Assembly (NCBI RefSeq): GCF_900116365.1
Contig: NZ_FPAG01000003.1
Location: forward strand, 248,001-312,000
DNA length: 64,000 nt
Reading direction: 5' to 3'
Source: Zhouia amylolytica
GTDB taxonomy: Bacteria > Bacteroidota > Bacteroidia > Flavobacteriales > Flavobacteriaceae
The position numbers and the translations under genes were made by a program. The first letter of the stretch is position 1, and every line of letters starts with the position of its first letter. This document shows, piece after piece, positions 27,268-35,649 of the stretch. The notes below the pieces were generated by a model. The model saw only the letters and a list, made by a program, of their open reading frames with translations, was not told the origin of the DNA and made no database searches.

Positions 27268-27971
27268 TACAACGACTATTGCTGTTAATGATAATTACGA
27301 GCATTAATGTTCAGGCACAAAATAAAGCTATTTCAGTGGAAGAACTTCTTGGTAATGGAGATCCAAAGCTGTATGGTAAAGGAATAAACCTTAGAAAGGA
27401 AGCTTATGAGTGTTTTGTTCAGATGCAGGAAGCGGCTGCCAGGGAAGGTATTGTGATAACCATAGCATCCAGTTATCGTAGCTATGAGAGTCAACGAAAA
27501 ATCTGGGAGCGAAAGTTTAAAAGATTTACTGCAAATGGATTGTCTCCTTCCCAAGCTGTATCAAAAATTGTTGAGTATTCTACGATTCCAGGTACTTCAA
27601 GACATCATTGGGGAACGGATATTGATATTATTGATGGAACAAAAAAGGTTAAAGGTGACGTTTTGATACAAGATAATTACGAAAATGGAGGGCCTTATGC
27701 AAAGCTTAAACAATGGATGGATAAAAATGCACACAAATTTGGTTATTATTTAGTGTATACAAATGATTCTCAAAGAAAGGGATTTAATTATGAACCATGG
27801 CATTACAGCTATGCTCCCTTGTCTATTAGCTACCTCAAACAATATAGAGAGTTAGCTATAAAAGAGCAGCTGCTGGAATATAAGCTATTAGGGGCAAAGG
27901 CTTTTACAGATTCTTTTATCAATAGCTACATAGACAATAATATTTTAGATATAAATCCTGAATTATTGTAA
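27264..27971 (+). CDS. Exported M15 family peptidase (D-Ala-D-Ala carboxypeptidase VanY type)
   Basis: 235 residues with a signal peptide (1-18, ends SINVQAQ). The VanY zinc motif SRHHWGTDID (112-121) supplies H114 and D121, and EPWH (177-180) supplies E177 as the general base and H180 as the third ligand; SSYRSYESQ at 69-77 is also typical. It trims D-Ala from peptidoglycan stem peptides in the periplasm. It is translationally coupled to the GNAT gene, which is unusual for a cell-wall enzyme, and no link in function is evident. Confidence 0.9.
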   Translation: MIQRLLLLMIITSINVQAQNKAISVEELLGNGDPKLYGKGINLRKEAYECFVQMQEAAAREGIVITIASSYRSYESQRKIWERKFKRFTANGLSPSQAVSKIVEYSTIPGTSRHHWGTDIDIIDGTKKVKGDVLIQDNYENGGPYAKLKQWMDKNAHKFGYYLVYTNDSQRKGFNYEPWHYSYAPLSISYLKQYRELAIKEQLLEYKLLGAKAFTDSFINSYIDNNILDINPELL

Positions 27972-28078
27972 TAATCTTTTTGTAACTTTATTAAAATAAG
28001 GATACTACCCCGTAATCTCTTACCTTGAGGTTTGAAGAATTTCTAATATTTTATTAATATTTCTGATATAGGGTCGTA

Positions 28079-29083
28079 ATGAAAAGATTAATACCAATTT
28101 TAATTTTGTTTGTTTTTCTTCAGGTGTCCTATGCTCAAAATATAACGGTTAAAGATTATCTGCTTTTGGGTGTTGATGCAGCACAGGATTTAATGTCAAA
28201 ATATACAGAGCCGGCAGATGAAGGATTAATTTACGCTATAACCGGTGGGTGGTATAACGATGCCCGGGTTTTAGACAAGTGGGGTATGGATATAGCCCTT
28301 GTAACCAATGGTTCCTTTGTTCCAAGTGAAAAAAAAATATATAGACTCGATGTAAGTAGGTTTGATAATCTTGAAATTGTAGGGGGCGGAGAATCAGTGG
28401 ATATTCCTACAATTATTGGCGATACCAAGTCTTCAGTGAGGTTAGCTGCTATTTTAGATGATGAGCGTTTTGAGTTTGATGTTCCAACGGGTATTACTGG
28501 CTTAGCTGATATAAATCTTTTGCCGTCTGCTTTCCTGCAGTTTAGGATGGGTATTCCATATGGCACCGAAATTAAGCTGAGGTATTTTCCTAAACTCAAT
28601 ATTGATAATTCAGAGTTAGGAATGCATGGGGCTGCAATACAACATCAGATTTCAAACTGGATAGAACCCATAAAAGAATCAATGTTTGCAGTTTCAGGTA
28701 TCGTGGCTTATACAGCTATAAATGCTGATTATGAATTTCAGACAGGAGGTTTTGTTTCGGGAACTGGACAGCATATTGATTTTGATTATGATTCATGGTT
28801 GTTTGAAATGATAGTTTCAACAAAATACCCTAAGTATAATGCCTATGGAGGGGTGGGATATATTACCGGTACCTCCGATGTTGCCATGAAAGGAACTTAT
28901 GTGATTGAGACACAGCAACAGACCAGAACTTTCAGCGATCCATTTGTTATTGGGAATAATGTATCGGGTTTAAGAGCAAATATAGGAGGGAAAGCAAGTT
29001 TTGGGAGGTTTAGTATAAATATTGATTATACATTTCAAGGATATAACAACCTATCTCTGGGTTTTAATTATAATATCAGATAG
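28079..29083 (+). CDS. DUF6588 family outer-membrane-like protein
   Basis: 334 residues with a signal peptide (MKRLIPILILFVFLQVSYAQ). The sequence has many short alternating strands, an aromatic C-terminus (NLSLGFNYNIR) and the blocks YLLLGVDAAQDLMSKYTEPA and WYNDARVLDKWGMD, which I recognise as DUF6588. The C-terminal tail and strand pattern suggest an outer-membrane beta-barrel. The function is unknown. It stands alone with a terminator shared with the convergent ankyrin gene. Confidence 0.75.
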   Translation: MKRLIPILILFVFLQVSYAQNITVKDYLLLGVDAAQDLMSKYTEPADEGLIYAITGGWYNDARVLDKWGMDIALVTNGSFVPSEKKIYRLDVSRFDNLEIVGGGESVDIPTIIGDTKSSVRLAAILDDERFEFDVPTGITGLADINLLPSAFLQFRMGIPYGTEIKLRYFPKLNIDNSELGMHGAAIQHQISNWIEPIKESMFAVSGIVAYTAINADYEFQTGGFVSGTGQHIDFDYDSWLFEMIVSTKYPKYNAYGGVGYITGTSDVAMKGTYVIETQQQTRTFSDPFVIGNNVSGLRANIGGKASFGRFSINIDYTFQGYNNLSLGFNYNIR

Positions 29084-29102
29084 TTGCTAAAGTATAAAAA
29101 TG

Positions 29103-29127
29103 AAAAATCCCGTGAAACGGGATTTTT
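29103..29127. terminator. Bidirectional terminator
   Basis: Stem AAAAATCCCGT/ACGGGATTTTT with a 3-base loop between the convergent DUF6588 and ankyrin genes. Confidence 0.88.
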
Positions 29128-29162
29128 CTGACTAATTCAAATTATGCAAATGAGCTTATTTT

Positions 29163-29558
29163 TTATGCTCTAAGTGCCTCTTTAATGATTTTATGCGCTT
29201 TGGTAGCTTTAGATAATTCAGCGTATTTTAAGGCTGTTCTTCCAAATTTTGAATCCTTAACTTTTAAGTCCGCACCCTTGGCGATTAATAGTTGTAAGAT
29301 TTCACATCTGTTGTATCTGGCGGCAAACATAGCTGGAGTCATTCCATTGGAAGATTTTTGATTAACATCAGCTCCTAGCTCAATTAATTTTTTTACGGTT
29401 TCCACATCACCATTAACAATGGCCATGCAAAACGGACCTACATTTGGTTTGACGGTTAACTGAGTTTTTTCAGCGGTTGGTTCTAATTTTGTAGTTTTAG
29501 CATTCGAAATGCTTACTCCAATAAATAATAATGCGGTTACTAAGGCTAACTTTTTCAT
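29163..29558 (-). CDS. Exported ankyrin-repeat protein
   Basis: 131 residues with a signal peptide (about 1-20, ends SISNA). About two and a half ankyrin repeats follow: VNGDVETVKKLIELGADVNQ, then NGMTPAMFAARYNRCEILQL, and a last partial repeat with FGRTALKYAELSKATKAHKI. Ankyrin modules bind proteins; the partner is unknown. The single cysteine pair (PFCM and RCEI) could form a disulfide in the periplasm. Monocistronic. Confidence 0.85.
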   Translation of the reverse strand: MKKLALVTALLFIGVSISNAKTTKLEPTAEKTQLTVKPNVGPFCMAIVNGDVETVKKLIELGADVNQKSSNGMTPAMFAARYNRCEILQLLIAKGADLKVKDSKFGRTALKYAELSKATKAHKIIKEALRA

Positions 29559-29779
29559 AATTGATGAAATTTTAATTGTTGAAATTTTATAGGTTATATA
29601 GAAAAGACGACCAATTCGGTAGGGTGTTTCACTTTTTATGTTGCTTTAACATTTGTTTAACCTACTTAAGATAATTTTAAGGAAGTGATGAAGGCAGTTA
29701 TTCATTGTTAGGAATATAACTTCTTCCCGAGATAAGTTATGATACACAAGTATCCCTTCTTATTTATAGTACAGAATAG

Positions 29780-29787
29780 TATCTTTG
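29780..29787 (+). promoter_or_regulatory. gpmI: Predicted -7 element for gpmI
   Basis: TATCTTTG matches TAnnTTTG, 22 bp before the gpmI ATG. No TTG at -33. The 250-bp spacer upstream also contains two weak inverted repeats (ATAACTT...AAGTTAT and GATAC...GTATC near 29715-29755) of unknown meaning. Confidence 0.45.
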
Positions 29788-29809
29788 AAAAATATAATCA
29801 GAATTACAT

Positions 29810-31327
29810 ATGAACAAGAAAGTTTTATTAATGATATTAGATGGTTGGGGGAAATCACCAGATCCTAAAATTTCAGCCATCGAAAATGCCAAAACGCCTT
29901 TTATAGATTCTTTGTATACCAATTATCCGGATGCAAATCTATTAACAGATGGATTAAATGTAGGATTGCCAGAGGGGCAGATGGGGAATAGTGAAGTAGG
30001 GCACATGAATCTTGGAGCAGGGAGAATTGTTTATCAGGATTTGGCTAAAATTAACCTTGCAGTTAAGGAGCATACACTGGCTCAGGAAACCGAGTTGAAA
30101 AAAGCCTTTGAATATGCTAAAGAAAATGATAAGGATGTTCACTTTATAGGTTTAGTAAGTGATGGAGGTGTGCATTCTCATATCAATCATTTGAAAGGAT
30201 TACTTGATGCCGCTAAGGACTATAATTTAAACAAAGTTTTCGTTCATGCCTTTACTGATGGTCGGGATGTAGATCCTAAAAGCGGAAAAGGGTTTATAGC
30301 AGATGTGCAAAGCTATTGTGAAAGAACCAATGCAAAACTGGCATCTGTCGTTGGGAGGTATTATGCGATGGACCGTGATCAAAGATGGGAGCGTGTTAAA
30401 TTAGCCTACGACCTTTTAGTGAATGGTGAAGGTGAGCCATCGCATGATGTCTTAAAAGCTATACAGGAAAGTTATGATGCTGGGGTTACGGATGAGTTTA
30501 TAAAGCCTATTGTTATTCAGGGCGATAATGATCAGCCTGTTGCAAAAATAAAAGATGGGGATGTGGTGATGATGTTTAATTTTAGAACCGATAGAGGACG
30601 ACAGTTAACCCAGGCTTTGACTCAGCAGGATTTTCATGAGCAAAACATGCATAAATTGAATTTGTACTATGTGACCATGACAAATTATGATGAAACCTTC
30701 AAAGGGGTTCACGTTGTTTACGATAAAGAAAATATTACCCACACGTTGGGAGAAGTACTCTCAAAAGCAGGGAAGAAACAGATCAGGATTGCCGAAACCG
30801 AAAAGTATCCTCATGTTACCTTCTTCTTTAATGGCGGACGTGAAGAACCTTTTACAGGAGAGAAACGTATTTTGTGCCCTTCTCCTAAGGTTGCTACCTA
30901 TGATATGCAACCTGAAATGAGTGCCTATGATATACGTGATGCTATAGTTCCCGAATTGGAAAAGGGTGAAGTTGATTTTGTTTGTTTGAACTTTGCAAAC
31001 CCTGATATGGTTGGGCATACGGGTGTTATGGAGGCAGCTGTTAAGGCATGTGAGGTTGTAGACGAATGTGCTAAAGATGTTATTACAGCAGCCAACGAGA
31101 ATGGATATACCTCCATTGTCATTGCAGACCATGGTAATTGCGATACTATGATAAATCCTGATGGAACACCTAATACAGCGCACACTACAAATCCAGTACC
31201 TGTGATATTAGTGGATAAGGATATAAAGACCATTAAAGATGGAATACTTGGAGATATTGCGCCAACCGTGTTGAAATTAATAGGTGTGGATAAGCCTGAG
31301 GCTATGTCACGAGAGTCACTGGTTTAA
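29810..31327 (+). CDS. gpmI: 2,3-bisphosphoglycerate-independent phosphoglycerate mutase
   Basis: 505 residues. The alkaline-phosphatase-superfamily signature is complete: D11 in LMILDGWG, the phosphoserine S61 in GNSEVGHMNLGAGR, HAFTDGRD, and C-terminal metal ligands in NFANPDMVGHTGV and IADHGNCD. It interconverts 3- and 2-phosphoglycerate with two Mn2+ ions in glycolysis and gluconeogenesis. It stands alone, with a promoter 22 bp upstream and a hairpin terminator 27 bp downstream. Confidence 0.97.
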   Translation: MNKKVLLMILDGWGKSPDPKISAIENAKTPFIDSLYTNYPDANLLTDGLNVGLPEGQMGNSEVGHMNLGAGRIVYQDLAKINLAVKEHTLAQETELKKAFEYAKENDKDVHFIGLVSDGGVHSHINHLKGLLDAAKDYNLNKVFVHAFTDGRDVDPKSGKGFIADVQSYCERTNAKLASVVGRYYAMDRDQRWERVKLAYDLLVNGEGEPSHDVLKAIQESYDAGVTDEFIKPIVIQGDNDQPVAKIKDGDVVMMFNFRTDRGRQLTQALTQQDFHEQNMHKLNLYYVTMTNYDETFKGVHVVYDKENITHTLGEVLSKAGKKQIRIAETEKYPHVTFFFNGGREEPFTGEKRILCPSPKVATYDMQPEMSAYDIRDAIVPELEKGEVDFVCLNFANPDMVGHTGVMEAAVKACEVVDECAKDVITAANENGYTSIVIADHGNCDTMINPDGTPNTAHTTNPVPVILVDKDIKTIKDGILGDIAPTVLKLIGVDKPEAMSRESLV

Positions 31328-31353
31328 AAACTATAAAAAAAGTTCATATTAAG

Positions 31354-31390
31354 AAACGATCAAATTGCTTTCAGGCTTTGATCGTTTTTT
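31354..31390 (+). terminator. Terminator of gpmI
   Basis: Stem AAACGATCAAA/TTTGATCGTTT with a 12-base loop followed by a T-run. Confidence 0.85.
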
Positions 31391-31424
31391 AATTTTTAAA
31401 GACTGTTAAATTATAACATTTCAT

Positions 31425-31457
31425 TTGTGGTAACACGCATAATGTTCTATATATTTG
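31425..31457 (+). promoter_or_regulatory. Predicted promoter of tatA-PAP2
   Basis: TTG (31425-31427), 22-bp spacer, TATATTTG (31450-31457): a full Bacteroidota promoter, 20 bp before the tatA ATG. Confidence 0.65.
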
Positions 31458-31476
31458 CAAAGAATAAGAAAGAATT

Positions 31477-31755
31477 ATGATGTTTCTTTTTATAAGCGGA
31501 ACCGAAATTGTATTTATCCTCTTTATAGTGGTAATGGTTTTTGGTGCAGATAAGATACCGGAAATTGCCAGAGGGTTAGGGAAAGGTATGCGTCAACTTA
31601 AGGATGCAACGAATGATGTAAAAGCGGAAATACAAAGAAGTGCCGAAAAACAAGGTATAAATACCGATGAAATTACAGGTAATATAACCAAAGAAATAGA
31701 CGATATTAAAAAAGACATTGATGATGTGACAGGTTCTATTAAGCGTCGCATGTAG
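31477..31755 (+). CDS. tatA: Sec-independent protein translocase TatA/E family
   Basis: 92 residues. One N-terminal membrane helix (GTEIVFILFIVVMVF, about 6-21) is followed by the FG hinge (FGADKIPEIARGLGKGMRQL) and an amphipathic helix, then a long charged tail with a coiled-coil look. TatA forms the pore-like assembly that moves folded proteins across the inner membrane together with TatC; no tatC or tatB is in the window. It precedes the PAP2 gene by 4 bp, an arrangement seen in other flavobacteria. Confidence 0.9.
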   Translation: MMFLFISGTEIVFILFIVVMVFGADKIPEIARGLGKGMRQLKDATNDVKAEIQRSAEKQGINTDEITGNITKEIDDIKKDIDDVTGSIKRRM

Positions 31756-31759
31756 GTTT

Positions 31760-32320
31760 ATGTTTAATGATATCAAGGATATAGATACCAGTTTTTTTAT
31801 TTTTCTTAATAGTCTGGGGGCCGAAAAGTATGATTATTTTTGGATCTCAATAACCCAGATTTATTTCTGGATTCCCTTCTACATAATTTTAGCTTTGATC
31901 CTGGTAAAAACCTTTGGCAAGAGTTTGGGCAAAAGAATAGCTATGTATGCAGTCTTCTTGCTTGGCGTTACCATACTGATTACAGAATCAGTTAGGATGA
32001 TCGTTGGACGAATAAGACCTAATAATGCTGGACTTGAAGAAGTGATTAGAGTCTTGCAATTTCCTGTCAATAACAGCTTTTTTTCCGGGCACGCTGCGAA
32101 TTCATTTAGCCTTACCACCTTTTTCGTGATGTTGCTTTGTAGAAAAAGTAAGTGGTATGTGTTGCTATACCTATGGCCACTGCTTTTTAGTTATAGCAGG
32201 ATATATGTTGGAGTTCATTACCCTTCTGATATTTTGGTGGGAAGTATAGTAGGAGTTCTTTTAGGGGGTTCTGCCTACAAAATTTTAAAAAGGAATAGCC
32301 TGTTAAATAACCCGACATAA
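31760..32320 (+). CDS. PAP2 family membrane phosphatase
   Basis: 186 residues with about five membrane helices. All three PAP2 motifs are present: C1 R79-x6-R86P87 (VRMIVGRIRP), C2 SGH at 109-111 (FFSGHAANS) and C3 SRIYVGVHYPSD at 146-157. Such enzymes dephosphorylate lipid phosphates, for example undecaprenyl diphosphate or phosphatidylglycerol phosphate, at the inner membrane; which one cannot be told. Translation probably continues from tatA (4-bp gap). The last 18 bp overlap the convergent O-methyltransferase gene. Confidence 0.9.
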   Translation: MFNDIKDIDTSFFIFLNSLGAEKYDYFWISITQIYFWIPFYIILALILVKTFGKSLGKRIAMYAVFLLGVTILITESVRMIVGRIRPNNAGLEEVIRVLQFPVNNSFFSGHAANSFSLTTFFVMLLCRKSKWYVLLYLWPLLFSYSRIYVGVHYPSDILVGSIVGVLLGGSAYKILKRNSLLNNPT

Positions 32321-32944
32321 GGTTAACCCATCTCTGATAGGCAGTAATACAGTCTCCACTCGCTTATCTTCTTTGAGTTTTTTATTATAGGCTTTTAAAG
32401 CAATAGTGCTTTTGTCGTTAGGCTTGGCTTCTCTCAGTACCTTACCACTCCAAAGAACATTGTCTGATAAAATGATGCCTCCGGGATTCATTTTTTCAAT
32501 AATCAGATCAAAATAACGAGAATAATTCTCCTTGTCGGCATCGATAAAGACTAAATCGAAATTTGAATCAATCTCGGGAATAAGATCTAGGGCATTTCCT
32601 AAGTGCTGAACAATTCGATCCCCAAAACCACTTTTGTCGAAGTAGGTGCGTTGCAGCTCTTGTAGTTCTTCATTAATGTCAATGGTGTGGAGTGTGCCGT
32701 CTTTTTTAAGGCCTTCCGCCAGACAAATTGCCGAATACCCGGTATAGGTCCCAATTTCCAGTATGCACTTGGGGTTGATTAATTTTGATAAGATGCTGAG
32801 TACTCTTCCTTGAAAATGACCACTAAGCATTCTGGGTTGTAGAACTTTTAAGTGGGTCTCACGATCTAACTCCTGAAGTAATTTAGGTTCATCCTCAGAG
32901 TGATTTGCAATATAGTTTTCTAGTTCTGGCGAGATAAAATGCAT
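32303..32944 (-). CDS. Class I SAM-dependent O-methyltransferase (COMT/CCoAMT-like)
   Basis: 213 residues. The CCoAMT-type core is visible: ILEIGTYTGYSAICLAEGLK (motif I), LHTIDINEE, the metal/acidic segment FDLVFIDADKENY and GGIILSDNVLWSGKV. The family methylates catechol-like hydroxyls with a divalent metal; the natural substrate in bacteria is mostly unknown. It ends inside the PAP2 gene (18-bp overlap) and has no terminator hairpin of its own, so the two 3' ends are antisense to each other. Confidence 0.9.
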   Translation of the reverse strand: MHFISPELENYIANHSEDEPKLLQELDRETHLKVLQPRMLSGHFQGRVLSILSKLINPKCILEIGTYTGYSAICLAEGLKKDGTLHTIDINEELQELQRTYFDKSGFGDRIVQHLGNALDLIPEIDSNFDLVFIDADKENYSRYFDLIIEKMNPGGIILSDNVLWSGKVLREAKPNDKSTIALKAYNKKLKEDKRVETVLLPIRDGLTLCRVI

Positions 32945-33009
32945 CTTAATGGTTTTTTACAAATGTACTTAATTTTGATTGTTTATTTTTGAATTAAAAA
33001 AGGATAAGG

Positions 33010-34275
33010 ATGCAATTTGAAAATACCAGAGCATATGCCGCGAGCCTGGATCGTCAGGATGAACTTTTGAAATATCGTAACGAATTCGTTTTTCCCAAAG
33101 TGAATGGGAATGATGTTATTTACTTTACAGGAAATTCTCTTGGGTTACAGCCAAAAAATGCTAAAAAGTATGTAGATGAAGTGATGCAGGATTGGGCAGA
33201 GCTGGCTGTGGAAGGGCACTTTTATGCTGAAAAACCATGGTGGGACTACCATGAAAGATTAGCAGCTCCTTTAGCCAGGGTGGTAGGGGCAAAAACAGAT
33301 GAGGTCACAGTCATGAATACGTTAACCGTGAATCTTCACTTGCTTATGGTTTCTTTCTATAATCCCAGTGCTGCCAGGTTTAAAATTATATGCGAAGAAA
33401 AAGCGTTTCCTTCAGATCAGTATATGTTGGCGAGCCAGGTGCGTTTTCATGGGTACGACCCAAAAGAAGCTATAGTGGAGATAAAGAAGCGTCCGGGAGA
33501 GAATTTTTGGCGCGAAGAAGATGTTTTAGCTAAGATTGAGGAAGTCGGTGATGAATTGGCATTGGTGTTGATTGGTGGTGTGAATTATTACAACGGACAG
33601 GTTTTTAATATGAAAGCCATTACCCAGGCAGGGCACAAGGCAGGAGCAATTGTTGGTTTTGATCTTGCCCATGCAGCAGGTAATATTAAATTAGAACTTC
33701 ATGATTGGAATGTAGACTTTGCAGCTTGGTGTAGTTATAAATATATGAATTCCGGACCTGGAAATGCATCTGGGATTTTTGTTAACCAAAGACATTTAGG
33801 GAAGAAAGATATACCGCGATTCGAAGGTTGGTGGGGTCATAATAAAGACCGTAGATTTCTTATGGAGCCGGAGTTCGATCCTATGCCAAATGCAGAAGCC
33901 TGGCACCTTAGTAATGCTTCAATATTGTCTTTTGCACCGTATTTGGCCTCGCTGAAAATGTTTGATGAAGTTGGGATGGATGCCTTGGTAGAAAAAAGTA
34001 AATTGTTAACTTCTTATCTGGAGTTTATTTTAAAGGAGGTCGACAAGAATGTGGATGCCTCGTTTGAAATTATTACACCGCAAGATCGCGGATGTCAACT
34101 CTCAGTGTTTTTACACGGAAAAGGACGTGAGATATTTGATTACCTTATGAAAAATGGAGTAATTGTAGACTGGAGAGAACCCAATGTGATTCGGTTAGCT
34201 CCTGTGCCTTTTTATTGTTCTTTTGAAGATATGTTTACGTTTGGCGAAATATTGAAAAAGGGGTTGACGTCTTAG
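33010..34275 (+). CDS. kynU: Kynureninase
   Basis: 421 residues. The PLP lysine is K244 in WCSYKYMNSGPGNASG, with D218 in GFDLAHAAGN contacting the PLP ring nitrogen and NSLGLQPKNA near the start, all typical of KynU. The enzyme cleaves kynurenine or 3-hydroxykynurenine to (hydroxy)anthranilate plus alanine in tryptophan catabolism or de novo NAD synthesis. No other kynurenine pathway gene is nearby. A TATTTTTG element at 32984-32991 is a weak promoter candidate. Confidence 0.95.
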   Translation: MQFENTRAYAASLDRQDELLKYRNEFVFPKVNGNDVIYFTGNSLGLQPKNAKKYVDEVMQDWAELAVEGHFYAEKPWWDYHERLAAPLARVVGAKTDEVTVMNTLTVNLHLLMVSFYNPSAARFKIICEEKAFPSDQYMLASQVRFHGYDPKEAIVEIKKRPGENFWREEDVLAKIEEVGDELALVLIGGVNYYNGQVFNMKAITQAGHKAGAIVGFDLAHAAGNIKLELHDWNVDFAAWCSYKYMNSGPGNASGIFVNQRHLGKKDIPRFEGWWGHNKDRRFLMEPEFDPMPNAEAWHLSNASILSFAPYLASLKMFDEVGMDALVEKSKLLTSYLEFILKEVDKNVDASFEIITPQDRGCQLSVFLHGKGREIFDYLMKNGVIVDWREPNVIRLAPVPFYCSFEDMFTFGEILKKGLTS

Positions 34276-34295
34276 TATTATTTTGTGTGAATATA

Positions 34296-34329
34296 AAAAA
34301 AGAGCCGGTTAAATAACCGGCTCTTTTTT
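34296..34329. terminator. Bidirectional terminator between kynU and the GSII gene
   Basis: Long stem AGAGCCGGTTA/TAACCGGCTCT flanked by A-run and T-run, between two convergent stops. Confidence 0.92.
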
Positions 34330-34354
34330 ATTATAATAGCTTAAAACGTAGTAA

Positions 34355-35380
34355 TTATGCAGTTGCAACTTCTACTTCAACATTCTTTACAGTTTCAATG
34401 ATTCTTCCAGCTACTTTGTAAGGATCTGCATTTGATGCCGGACGTCTGTCTTCTAACCATCCTTTGTATCCTTTCTCTACAGTGATAATAGGGATTCTTA
34501 TTGAAGCACCTCTATCAGAAACACCGTAGCTAAAGTCATTGATTGAAGCTGTTTCGTGAAGACCTGTAAGACGTTCGTCGTTGAATTCACCGTAAACCTC
34601 AATGTGTTCTTTAGTAACAGGACGGAATGCTTCACAAACTTTATCGTAGATTTCTTTAGAACCACATGTTCTAAGAAGCGTGTTTGAGAAATTGGCGTGC
34701 ATACCAGAACCATTCCAATCACCTTTAACTGGTTTTGGATGGTATTCAATATAGTATTGATATTGTTCAGCTAGTCTGTCTAATAAATATCGTGCAACCC
34801 AGATTTGGTCACCCGCATTTTTTGCACCTTTTGCAAAAATTTGGAATTCCCATTGTCCACACGCTACTTCCTGGTTGATACCTTCGAAGTTAAGTCCAGC
34901 CTCGATACAAAGATCAGCATGCTCTTCTACGATGTCTCTTCCGTGGGTGTTTTTCCCTCCAACAGAACAATAGTAAAGACCTTGAGGCCCAGGGTATCCA
35001 CCAACAGGGAATCCTAAAGGAAGCTCTGTTTTGGTGTCCATGATAAAATATTCTTGTTCAAATCCGAACCAGAAGTCATCATTTTCATCGTCAATCTGAG
35101 CTCTGCCGTTCGTCTCGTGTGGTGTTCCATCTGCATTTAGAACTTCAGCCATTACAAGGTATCCGTTCTTTCTCGCTGGATCTGGATAGATAGCAACAGG
35201 CTTTAAAAGACAGTCTGAATCTCCACCTTCAGCTTGTTTGGTAGAAGAACCGTCAAAAGACCATATCGGGCAGTCTTCTAGTTTTCCACTAAAATCTTCT
35301 TCAATCTTCGTTTTACTTCTCATGTTTTGAGTTGGATAGTAACCATCCAACCAAATGTATTCGAGTTTTGCTTTACTCAT
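34355..35380 (-). CDS. Glutamine synthetase, GSII (eukaryote-like) type
   Basis: 341 residues, the short GSII length as opposed to about 470 for GSI. Beta-grasp start EYIWLDGYYPTQNMRSKTKI, then IWSFDGSST, the ATP/ammonia site GNGSGMH-like GDWNGSGMHANFSN, and SDRGASIRIPI. It condenses ammonia and glutamate to glutamine with ATP in the cytosol. GSII forms decamers and lacks the adenylylation tyrosine of GSI. It is divergent from GSIII; both face a control region with two conserved boxes 52 bp apart. Having GSII and GSIII side by side gives this organism two distinct ammonia-assimilation enzymes. Confidence 0.95.
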   Translation of the reverse strand: MSKAKLEYIWLDGYYPTQNMRSKTKIEEDFSGKLEDCPIWSFDGSSTKQAEGGDSDCLLKPVAIYPDPARKNGYLVMAEVLNADGTPHETNGRAQIDDENDDFWFGFEQEYFIMDTKTELPLGFPVGGYPGPQGLYYCSVGGKNTHGRDIVEEHADLCIEAGLNFEGINQEVACGQWEFQIFAKGAKNAGDQIWVARYLLDRLAEQYQYYIEYHPKPVKGDWNGSGMHANFSNTLLRTCGSKEIYDKVCEAFRPVTKEHIEVYGEFNDERLTGLHETASINDFSYGVSDRGASIRIPIITVEKGYKGWLEDRRPASNADPYKVAGRIIETVKNVEVEVATA

Positions 35381-35417
35381 ATTTTGGCGGTTTAAAAATT
35401 GAACACTAAATACGATG

Positions 35418-35425
35418 CAAATATA
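35418..35425 (-). promoter_or_regulatory. Predicted -7 element for the GSII gene
   Basis: The minus strand reads TATATTTG, a full TAnnTTTG match, about 38 bp upstream of the ATG. The first AGGGGG box begins about 30 bp further upstream. Confidence 0.5.
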
Positions 35426-35452
35426 AGTTATAGAACAATATACGCATTAAAA

Positions 35453-35518
35453 TTAGGGGGTGTATTTTTAATTTTCGTGTAATTTTTATTATTACCCCAT
35501 TTTAGAAGGGGGTGTATT
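35453..35518. promoter_or_regulatory. Pair of AGGGGGTGTATT boxes, 52 bp apart (candidate nitrogen operator)
   Basis: The direct repeat GGGGGTGTATT occurs at 35456-35466 and 35508-35518, so the G-runs are 52 bp apart. The second copy has a CCCC run 10-13 bp upstream (35495-35498), giving an inverted CCC-N10-GGG layout. The same spacing and core recur before glnB (58494 and 58546). This is direct sequence evidence for repetition; its function as an operator is inferred. Confidence 0.55.
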
Positions 35519-35597
35519 GAGATTATTGGTATTTTTGAGGCTTCATATTGAATATTTTTTAATAATGCCCATTTTAAATGCTTGAAAAATTGTAACT

Positions 35598-35605
35598 TAC
35601 ATTTG
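35598..35605 (+). promoter_or_regulatory. glnN: Predicted -7 element for GSIII
   Basis: TACATTTG matches TAnnTTTG, 44 bp upstream of the preferred ATG at 35650, and 6 bp before an alternative ATG at 35611. Confidence 0.45.
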
Positions 35606-35649
35606 TCTTATTGGAGAATGTTTTAATAGAAATACAAAACTTATATAAT

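Noticed and set aside
29715-29755. Weak inverted repeats upstream of gpmI as an RNA gene
   Set aside because: The stems are short and are not followed by a T-run or any known pattern.
35453-35518. G-rich pair as a G-quadruplex
   Set aside because: Only two G-runs lie on the strand, separated by 52 bp, so four-run quadruplex formation is unlikely.
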